Origin: Gnetum montanum
Taxonomy: Eukaryota > Streptophyta > Gnetopsida > Gnetales > Gnetaceae
Assembly (NCBI GenBank): GCA_015680685.1
Contig: MNCI01026969.1
Span: 160,136 to 224,135 of the forward strand
Reading direction: 5' to 3'
Length of the DNA: 64,000 nt
Under the pieces are notes generated by a model that saw nothing but the letters and a program-made list of their open reading frames with translations, ran no database searches and was not told where the DNA came from. Positions 22,413 through 31,656 of the stretch are shown one piece after another (position 1 is the first letter of the stretch; each line of letters starts with the position of its first letter). Position numbers and translations under genes: made by a program.

Positions 22413-24360
22413 TGATGAGTAATGGGTATTCCCTATGCCTAACCACATGAATCACTATGATGCATATGTAATCCAGTCAAATTCTATAGACTCTATTTAT
22501 CTAAGTGGACGATATTTCTAGATGGTGAAATATGTGGTGACTAATCATTTTCTTCCCAATTAACACTTGTGTTAATCTATGTGTATGGTTAAGTGTGATT
22601 GAGGTGTAAGATATCTATTTTTATGCTTATTATTATTATTTTTGTTTATGAAATGATTAAGTAAATAAATATTTAATATTTAAATTAACTACTTAATTAA
22701 CTAACTAGCTTAAACATGGAATATCCATTTCCCCTTTCCATACACATCTTGAATATATACTAATGTTGCTATATTACCAATTATATACTATTGGACATAC
22801 CAAGTATCCACTGCTAGGATTATCAAGCATTAATATGTTATAATTGAAGTGGTTGTACTCATGTTAATTATAAATGAAAATATTAAATGCTTAATAATAA
22901 GAAAGTAAGCTGAATTTAAAATAAATTACTAGGAAGAAAATTTAAGCTAATCCAAGTGCTACACTAGATCAAAGAAATCTTAATTTTATTTCTTTTCATG
23001 CAAATGCATCTAGATACATGTGTACTCAAATAAAATGTTGTACAATCACTTTGATCCACACTATAGGTGTTGACCTTTTGGCATGTCAAAACCTTAAGAA
23101 AAATGGATAGTATAGAATGTATGTAGTAGATGATGATTTTGTAGGACATGAACAAGAACTCCATAAAGAGATCTAAGAACTCAAGGAAATGAAATCTATG
23201 CCAAGATGTCAAAATGAAGACTACATGGACAAGATGAGAGCATGGATGAAAATAAAATATACAAGTCAAATGAAGATTCTCTAAGGACTTCCAAGAACAC
23301 AAATTAACAAGAGAAAGCCTTAGAATTCAAAGTTCAAAAGTTAAGTAGATGTCTTAAAAAAATAGTAGATGTCTATCCTCAACAATAGACATCTCAGAAT
23401 AGACATCCCACTTTCCAAGTAGACATCTCTTCTACATTGATAGAAATCTCAAATAGATGTCTCAACTTCAAAGTATACATCTACACTAGCTATTTGGTAG
23501 CCATTACATTAATTCTGAGGAGTTTTCAGAAACTCCAAGGCTATAAGATGATGTCAAAATCTTGGGAATTATGAAAGTACTATACACACAAAAGATCTTC
23601 ATCATCTATTCTAAGCAATTATATTCTTGCTCTTCATTGTAACCTCATCTGTTTCATTATAATTGTACTGAGCTTCAAGTAAAAGGATCTGTAAATTTAG
23701 TTACATTATTTCCTTGTTCTTTTCCTTATTTCTTGTAGCCCTATTGGGTTAATGTGCCTCTTGCAGGAAGACATATTTGTTCAGCTTGTTGGGATCCTAG
23801 AGGATTGAGTATTTTTGTAACATCAAAACACTCTGAAGCGAAGCTCAATTTTGTAAAGGTTGTGGGATCCTTAAAACCACATTCTAAGCTTCTTGAAACC
23901 TTGTGAAGTTGAGTGGTTTCATAGTGATGAAACACTCTAGAGTAGAGCTCAAAGCTTGTGCAAGGTATGGTGCCCTTCAAGCTACATTTTTTGAAAAAAC
24001 AAAGTCTATAGCTATACACAGATTCTACCTTCCAACTGTGAACGTACCTAAGTTATGGAGCCATGTAAAATTTGGTGTGTTTTTATGGGTGGTGCAATTT
24101 TAGTTGGGGAACTTATTCAACCCCCCTTCTAAGTTCTCAATCCTTAGTAGGCACTTAGAGTAGAAAGCTTTCTTACTTCTACAAGAAGAAACTACTAGAG
24201 TTTAGTTAAGGAAATGATCAAAAGGTGTCATAAATGCAATGGGTATGTGCATTTATATAGGTAATGATTAGATCAACATTGATGAACCTACATCAACGCA
24301 TCCTGAGATGTGGTGTTGGGGATGTGTTAATGTGCATGCATCGACATAGTCATCTCATTA
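22413..24360 (-). repeat. Element C 5' LTR, split by a copia LTR
   Basis: The LTR occupies 22413-23067 and 24152-24360, together 864 bp, the normal length for this family. Its ends read TGATGAGTAATGG on the left and GACATAGTCATCTCATTA on the right. The right piece holds the CGATG/ATTAACAC-type motifs also present in the LTR of D. LINE sequence begins right after it. Confidence 0.75.
23068..24146 (+). mobile_element. Copia-type solo LTR inserted in the LTR of C
   Basis: 1079 bp beginning TGTTGACCTTTTGG. Near its end is TTATTCAACCCCCCTTCTAA, a phrase typical of LTR ends in SIRE/Tork-type copia elements. The flanks are ATAGG (23063-23067) and GTAGG (24147-24151), a target duplication with one mismatch, and removing it restores the LTR of C. 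It contains a cluster of AGACATCT/AGATGTCT octamers (23340-23490). No internal domain is present. The usual terminal CA is not intact. Confidence 0.7.
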
Positions 24361-25032
24361 ATGTTTCATTAATAATCTAGGATTATACTTGTAAGAATTG
24401 TTTAGATTTGGTTTTTTTAAGAAGTTAAAATTCAAGAATTTATTCTTCAAAATCGTTGTCAATTTATTTTTCCTAAGAGTTGTTATGTCTTATTAGCTCA
24501 TGAGAGTGCAAAATATGAATCAATGATGTTTCTTCACAATAAATGGAAAGAATTTGGTGTTAACTAAGGTAGTGATAATTTGGATCATTGTATTTGGATT
24601 CAAATTTGATATGTGAAGGATACTTTGAGCTTCATTTCTGTTTATGCTTCTTGTAATCTTAATAATAGAAGATTACTCTAGAACTAATTATATTATAGCT
24701 TACCTACAACCACTCAATATATCACAAGAAACTTTAATATTCTTAAGAATCTAGAAGATAAGAGTGTTAAAAGAAGAGGAGGTTTTTATAGTAGTGAAAT
24801 CCAATTTTGAATGCAACTCAAGAACAAGTTAAATTTCCTTAAAGTTAATTAAAATTATCCTTCATCCAGCCTTTATAATTGGTTCACTTGGAATAATGCT
24901 AGATAGGGGATTTCTTACATTACTTTCATATTAGATCAAGTTTTTTTATTTAATAATAATTTTATAAAATTTTCAAGTACCAAAAGTGTTCCTATCTAGG
25001 TTGATTATAATAATATTCTTTCATATCATTAT
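24361..25032 (+). pseudogene. LINE 1: endonuclease part of ORF2 (5' fragment)
   Basis: This is a relic of the apurinic-type endonuclease of a plant L1-like LINE, which nicks target DNA to prime reverse transcription. Visible pieces in order: SFISVYASCNLNNRR (about 24630-24670), RNFNILKNLE (GDFN-like, about 24730-24755), YNWFTWNNAR and GISYITFILDQVFLFNNN (about 24880-24960), matching the L1 pattern FTWSNxR...RLDRFL. It ends at the insertion point of element E and resumes at 31657. The beginning of the LINE is lost beyond element C. Confidence 0.75.
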
Positions 25033-25943
25033 TGATGAGTCATGAATTTATTGCTGGCAGCTACATTAATGCACCCATGATATCACATACGCGATATCTC
25101 ATGGGTCACGATATCACGTATGCGATATCGCATGGGCCACGATATCGCGTACACAATATCGCGTCCTGCCACCGCAATCTATAAATAAGAGATGGCTCTC
25201 CCTCATTTGACATCCCAGTTTTATTGTAGTGAAACTTTGGTAGTTTGATCCTTCTAGAGTTAGATTTTTTTCCCATGTCTACCCACAGTGTGGTGAATGT
25301 AATTGTATGGTGTCTTTATTTGAGTGTGCCGTACTTGGACACGCACATGACCGGCAATAAAGATCGAGATTACTTCATCATTGCAACATTCACTTTGTTA
25401 TTTATTTTTTTTGCTTATTTATTTAATGTTATTTACTCTTTTCTCTCTCACCCTTAAACTCCTAGAACGCGGAATGAGTACGACTTGATTACGAGCATTT
25501 AAGTGTGACTACTTGGTAACCCAGTGGCGTATCTAGGATTTTCGCTTGGTAATCCCAGTGGCGTACCTAGGATCTACACTTGGTAATCCCAGTGGTAGTC
25601 GTGCACAATATCCAAGATGTGTACGATTAATCAAGGAATCGGTTGCTCGTCGCACTTAGGCTAGATTAGATTTTCTTACCCTTTTCCTCCTAGCCTAGCT
25701 TAGTTAATTATTACTTTCCACTGCCTTCAGGAGTAGCATAGATTAGGAACACATCATACGCCTCACTCTAGACTAAACCATACATGACAAATATATATAC
25801 TAGTCCAGGTGGAAAGATAGTGAACTGTGACCTAAGGATAACTGTCTAGGTGCCACAACTAGTCTGTTTGCGGAGTTTGACTGGATCATGTGTGCTACAC
25901 TCGTTTTGTATGGTTGAGTGTAGGGGTATCTTGCCACTCATCA
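25033..25943 (+). repeat. Element E 5' LTR
   Basis: 911 bp from TGATGAGTCATGAATT to TTGCCACTCATCA. U3 carries three 31-bp palindromic units and a TATA box. Further on (25511-25600) a roughly 33-bp unit beginning ACTTGGTAA is present three times. It keeps many CpG sites, so it is probably younger than B or C. Confidence 0.95.
25079..25187 (+). promoter_or_regulatory. Element E U3: three 31-bp GATATC palindrome units plus TATA box
   Basis: GATATC-type hexamers start at 25079, 25093, 25110, 25124, 25141 and 25155 (the last is AATATC). They form pairs spaced 14 bp within a 31-bp period. Each pair encloses an 8-bp near-palindrome (RCRTAYGC), and the pairs are joined by CATGGGCCAC-like linkers. 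TATAAATA follows at 25180-25187. Confidence 0.75.
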
Positions 25944-25944
25944 T

Positions 25945-25962
25945 TGGTGCCGTTGTCGGGGA
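25945..25962 (+). other. Element E primer binding site (tRNA-Asp)
   Basis: TGGTGCCGTTGTCGGGGA differs from the plant tRNA-Asp complement at two places, both C to T. It starts one base after the LTR. Confidence 0.9.
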
Positions 25963-26088
25963 TGGTGCTAGTTATCTAGATTAGTTATATCATACAAGGT
26001 CGTTGTATAAGGACTTAATGATATATCTCTTAAAAAGAAGAAATAATTATAAAAAGTCACATAAAAATTCACACACAGTTTCATAATA

Positions 26089-28080
26089 ATGCCTCTCCTA
26101 TAAGATAATAATAATGCCACACTTAGTGAGGAAGTTCATTTGAGAACCAACGAACCATATGACGATGAAGATTGGAGTATGCAATCTAAGGTGGGGGTTT
26201 CTTATAAGAATGAACAAAAACAATGTCATCGCAACACACGAAAACATAACTTACCAAATGACAATGAACCCCCACCAGCCACTACAAGCCTAACACAAAT
26301 ACAAGAGGTTATTCGAATCTCACGTAGGCATCATAAAGAGAGCCGACTACCCAGGCTCGATTTAAACAACTTTCCTACATTTTCAGGAGGCTATGACTTA
26401 GATCCGCATCAACATTTACAAGCCTTCTACAATGCTTGCACATGGAATAACATTGATAATGGATGGCAAAAACTTAAGCTCTTCCCTATAATACTGGTTG
26501 ACCAAGCAAAAGTATGGTATAGATCATTAAAACCAAATTTGATACGATGCTGATCAACAATGGTAGAAGTCTTTAGTGAAAAATATCAAACCTACGCAAG
26601 AGTGTCAGCCTTGAGGAAACAAATCCAAGGATGGAAATAAGCACAACATGAACCCTTGTACATGGTCTTAGAACGATATTATGCACTATTAAACAACTGT
26701 CCAGGCCATGGGTTTTCTGAGGAAAGGCTAATGTATCATATTATTGATGGGCTACGTAATGAAACAAGAGAGACCTTAGGAATGTATGCTCGAGGTCAAC
26801 TATACAACCTACAAACCCATCAATTCCAAGAGTTTATTAAGCAAGTAGCAAAATAAGAAGGAGAAATAGCTACGTGGGAGATTTTTGAAAATCATCAATA
26901 GGACCAAAATTTCAACTTAACAAAGGTCCTTGATCATAACAAGGAGAAATCAACAAATCTCAAGGTGGAAACCTCATCTTTGCCAATACAACAATCGTTA
27001 GAAGACGCTGAGGCAAAGATCAATAAGATGTTGGAATGGATGAATCAAAAGTGTGGAGAATATATCAACATCATTGGAGATAGAGTTTTGACAACCCAAG
27101 AAGCAGGACAAAACATTAGACATTTGGAAAAAAAGAATAAAGGGAATAAGCAATCAACTACCAATCATACATATGAATGCAACATATGCCTGTACGATCA
27201 CCCCAAAGGCTAATGCCCAATATTGTTACATCTACATGAGCAGTGGGGAAACATGTTACATCTAGAGTTTGTACAGAGGTACTATGTTTGGTCACAGTGG
27301 CAACAATCCTAGTCATGGGGGAGACCACCCTTATACTAGAGGCACCCTTCATATTTTCTAAATTCAAATGCTTATCATGTTCAACATCCTATTTCTCCAT
27401 TTGGGCCACCATACTTTATCTCACCACAATACTATTCTCCACAATACTATCAACCCATACCTCCAACACAACCACCACCTTATGCATCTTATACTCCTCC
27501 TAACTTTCAACATTCTTATCCTTTCCCTCCTTCCACAGTGCCATCAACCATTCCTAAGGTGTTTGTGCCACAGTAACAACCCATGAACAACACTTGTGCT
27601 ACTGCTACTAACATTAGTGAGAAGCCTCCTCAACATCAAAAGCATCCTTTCTTTAAACACGGCCATAGGAAGGGACAACATAACTCTGAGGCCACTGCAT
27701 CTTCCAACCCAGCACAAGTCCCACACTGTGGTGCACCCTTACCTTTGAACCCAGCGCCTCATGTAACTTCATGAGGGCCACCAACTTGCACTCCAACAAC
27801 TATACGGCCCAATGAACACAACCATGGGAGGCATCAGCCCAATCCTTGCATACCATCTAATGGTCATAAACATCATAGTGGGTCAACTCATTATCCAAGA
27901 ACTACATCATATACAATGCCCCACTATGCTCATTATAATCAAGTGTGTGAACCCTGAGGAGATAAGTATCGATCGGTCCCAATACTTCCAATATGCAAGG
28001 ATCCTTATCTTTCGTTTATTAATCCTTGCCATACTCAACCGTTTAGTTATGGGGGATATTTCCCATTTCAATAACAAGTA
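26089..28080 (+). pseudogene. Element E: gag, with several stops
   Basis: The start ATG is at 26089 (MPLL). A 137-codon open stretch (26140-26553) includes RRHHKESRLPRLDLNNFPTF, GGYDLDPHQHLQAF and VWYRSLKPN, the plant gag core. Then LERYYALLNNCPGHG and GLRNETRETLGMYARGQL (26680-26800), LEDAEAKINKMLEWMNQKCG (about 26998-27060), a zinc-knuckle-like CNICLYDHPKG (27178-27210) and a Pro/Thr-rich tail. Stops occur at several Trp and Gln positions. The N-terminal half is shorter than in B and F. Confidence 0.8.
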
Positions 28081-29928
28081 AGATTAATAAATATTTTTCA
28101 TTTTCTTCAACTTTTTGTTTTTCAGCTTTTCATTTTTTTCAACTTTTTGTGTTTTATCTTTTTGTGTGTTTGTATTTTCACATTTTTGTAAGTAATCTCA
28201 TCTACGAATAAAACACTCATGTGGATTGTTGGTTGAGGTTTGTTTTATGTTATTAAGTCATGAGTGATCAATTATTTGAAATAGTAAGCCCAATACATCC
28301 ACTCATCCACTCTATAAATAAGAGGATCTGTTCATGGGTACAGTGATATTCTTGAAATTTCTAAAACTTAAAATTAATTTTGTGTTCATTGTACCCAGAA
28401 TGAAGAGGGATGGATGAAGAGAGAATGATTAGGGTGTGACATCAAGGGGACTTGTGGATTCTCCTTGGTGACATCTATGGGAGTTATCATGCAATATGGT
28501 TGTACTATGACCCTTGTAGATCTAATGAAAAATTGGAGTAAGAGTAATCAAAAAGGGCACTCGAAAATCAAACGCTATTCTAGGGGGCCCCACTAGAAAG
28601 ACATGCACCCATGCCTAAAGGTTGGCGGCTTCTCTACATTCAGTCAAGTGAAAAAAAAGGAGAAAAAGAAAAACAAAGTGCCATAAAACAAAAATCAATC
28701 CTCCCTTGTACTAAACGTCAAGTGATCGTACGCCTTATTGTTATGGTACTCTCATAGTTGTTCATCATGGGATGAAACAATGTGATGTCACTATTTAGAT
28801 GGATGGACTTGGTCTTGATCTTGGAACGATGGGTTAATGACATCCTAATCATGTTTTACATGTAGGATTCATTATGCCCTAGGTCAAATACCTCATGTCC
28901 CAATCTCTACGATCCCTTTCTCTACTTCGTCTCATCTCACTATTCATGTAATTGTAGCTTGTAACCCATGTAACATAAAATTTTCATCTCATTCCGGTGA
29001 TATTTACATGTGTATATTTTGTGGAGTTAGTGCAGATTACAATTAACCCTTCTAGTGCCCACGAACACTTTAAGTGTGATTACACAAGGGCATAATAGGT
29101 TGAAACCTTCTTTGGGGAGGACCCACTTGTGTAATTTTGTTGTAATCTTCATTAATTCTCTAGCTAGAACACACAATTTCTTACCCTCAGCTTAATTTTT
29201 CATAATTTTCTTTTCCTTATTACCATCACATAGCCTTTTTCTCTACCATCTGATGTCCTTATTGATAAATTCCACACCATCAAAATTTTTGTGCCTTCAG
29301 AACTAGTTGAATTACCCTAGAACCCTTTAACAATCATACAGATGTCCTTAGTCTGCATCGTTTAATTTCAAAAGAAATATTAAAAATTTGGTACATTCTC
29401 TAAGTGCCCTAACTTTAATAAAAATATATATATGTGACCCCCCTATGCTAATCACCATCATTTGCAACTGTTCACACAGGGGAAGTTTTTCAAATTCTTC
29501 TCTATGACTCACGATTGTGCATCTTGTGCTTTCATATCCATAACTCACTCGTTGGTACTCCGATTTTCATTCCATTTCAACCTACTTAACCCCAGAGTAT
29601 TCAGCTTAGTCGTGGGGGAGGGGGCACATGCTAAATAGTGCATAAACTTTTTGAAATTCATCATCATCCAAAGGACATATTTAAGGGTAATTAGTTTTAA
29701 AATTAAGAATAAAATATGTCAAAAACAATTTCATCCCCTTAACTATACCAAAAAATTAAATTTGGAAACCACCTAAGCAAAGAGGACTCAACACTATAAT
29801 ATTTCAGAGACATGTTCTTCCAATAATTAACATCACATGGAAATAAAGTAAATCTATTAAGGCAAGTAGTAAGGTATAACCTAACTTTGGTAACAACCTT
29901 ACTAACAATTGGTCTCATGTGATTGCAG
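28081..29928 (+). other. Element E: conserved non-coding spacer
   Basis: No gene. It repeats the spacer blocks of B: ACATCAAGGGGACTTGTGGA (28440-28459), CACTAGAAAGACATGCACCC (28591-28610), a purine-rich run near 28648-28680, and GGGGAGGACCCACTTGTGTA (29115-29134). A 3' splice-site-like GTGATTGCAG ends it immediately before the ORF2 start. Confidence 0.7.
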
Positions 29929-30524
29929 ATGGCCCCTAAACGTGGATAACAGGAAGGTCCTGCTCAAGGTGCAATTGAACGATCTCGGAGAGGTGAAAGA
30001 CAAGATCCTACCAGATAACATGCAGAACAGGAGGAAGAATCATTCAGCATTCATCAAGAAGATGCTCCTACCGTACGGTCTTGGTAGGCAGAAGCAAGAG
30101 ATACCCTCTCTGAAAGTGGTTCTTGGTACTTAGGGGAAATGTACCAATTTTGACACAATAAAGTAGAAGGCACCATGGTTAACATTTGTGGTGTGACTAT
30201 TGATTCCTCTGTTCAAGCCATTTTAGAGGTATTAAACCTTCTAAATACAGGGCCAAAGGTTGCTCAAAACTAGCTGGACACTCTTAGAATCGAGCAACTT
30301 AATAAACTATTGATAGTAAATAAAAGGGTGGCAGAAGAAAAAGAGAAGGCTATCTAGGCTGCCTATATGGAACAAGTGCAAACTTACACACATTCTAAGG
30401 CACTCAAGGCCTTACAAGAGGAGAAACTCCAGGCCATACTTGAACGCTATCAAATCCCAAAACCTGGAGCACAAGAAAAGGGAAAGACACCTATGGAGGA
30501 GTCACCGCCACTAGGAACTACATG
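29929..30524 (+). pseudogene. Element E: ORF2, internally deleted
   Basis: The start ATGGCCCCTAAACG (MAPKRG) directly follows GTGATTGCAG. A globular segment follows (MYQF, then VEGTMVNICGVTIDSSVQAI and LEVLNLLNTGPKVAQ, 30150-30270). The sequence then jumps straight to the coiled coil (LRIEQLNKLLIVNKRVAEEK, 30281-30340) and the Pro-rich tail KGKTPMEESPPLGTT. Compared with B, over 1 kb is missing at about 30270 and again within the coiled coil. It contains stops. Confidence 0.6.
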
Positions 30525-30701
30525 AGTTCCAAATTTTTGTAAATATTCTGTGTGTTGTGTCTTTGTTTTGTTTTCTTCCCACACTACGGCATCATCCCAT
30601 TTTTGTTTCCAGTTAATAATCCCATACCTATCCACTGTGTAATCAATGTAGCTTGTTCTCACTTTAACTCGAGGACAAGTTTTCATTCAATCGTGGGGGT
30701 A

Positions 30702-31651
30702 TGATGAGTCATAAATTTGTTGCTGGTGGCTACGTTAATGCATCCACGATATCGCATATGCAATATCTTATGGATTGTGATATCATGTATGCGATATCGC
30801 ATGGGCCACGATATCCCGTATGCGATATCACGTATGCAATATCTCGTCCTACCACCGCAATCTATAAATAAGAGACGACTCTCCCTCATTTGACATCCTT
30901 GTTTTATTGTAGTGAAACTATGGCAGTTTGATCCCTCCAAAGTTAGATTCTTTTTCCCGTGTCTGCTCGTAGTGTGGTAAATGTAATTTTACGATGTCTT
31001 TATTCGAGTGTGGCATACTTGGACACGCACATGACCAACAATAAAGATCGAGATTACTTCATCATTGTAGCATTTACTTTGTTATTTATTTATTTATTTA
31101 ATGTTATTTACTCTTTTCTCTCTCACCCTTAAACTCCTAGAACGCGGAACGAGTACGACTTGATTACGAGCATTTAAGTGTGACTACTTGGTAACCCAGT
31201 GGCGTATCTAGGATCTACACTTGGTAACCCAGTGGCATATCTGGGATTTGCGCTTGGTAATCCCAGTGACGTACCTAGGATCTATGCTTGGTAATCCCAG
31301 TGGTAGTCATGCACGAGGTCCAAGATGTGTACGATTAATCAAGGAATCGGTTGCTCGTCGCACTTAGGCTAGATTAGATTTTCTTACCCTTTTCCTCCTA
31401 GCTTAGCTTAGTTAATTATTACTTTCCACTGCCTTTCGAAGTAGCATAGATTAGGAACACATCATACACCTCACTTTGGACTAGACCATACATGACAAAT
31501 ATAAATACTAGTCTAGGTGGGAAGGCAGCGAACTGCGACCTAAGGATAATTGTCTAGGTGCCACAACTAGTCCGTTTGAGGAGTTCGACCCGATCGCACG
31601 TGCTACGCTCGTTTCGTATGGTTGAGTGTAGGGGTATCTCACCACTCATCA
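30702..31651 (+). repeat. Element E 3' LTR
   Basis: 950 bp, TGATGAGTCATAAATT to CACCACTCATCA, preceded by the polypurine tract CGTGGGGGTA. It exceeds the 5' LTR by about one 14-bp palindrome half-unit in U3 (seven hexamers at 30748-30843 against six) and by one ~33-bp unit (four copies at 31186-31304 against three). The rest aligns closely. Confidence 0.95.
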
Positions 31652-31656
31652 ATTAT

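Larger units (their letters stand above)
25033..31651 (+). mobile_element. Element E: complete pol-less Athila-like LTR element
   Basis: Bounded by LTRs at 25033-25943 and 30702-31651 and flanked by an exact 5-bp target duplication, ATTAT, at 25028-25032 and 31652-31656. The internal part holds a primer site, a decayed gag, a spacer and a shortened ORF2, with no protease, RT, RNase H or integrase. It is inserted in LINE 1. At 6.6 kb it is the clearest copy of the gag-plus-ORF2 family. Confidence 0.95.

Noticed and set aside
23741-24019. 92-codon minus-strand open stretch in the copia LTR
   Set aside because: It is in U3/R of a solo LTR on the opposite strand, with no domain.
25079-25160. Regularly spaced palindromes that might suggest a CRISPR array
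   Set aside because: The units are in LTR promoters, directly adjacent with 8- and 11-bp conserved linkers rather than unique spacers, and the DNA is plant nuclear.
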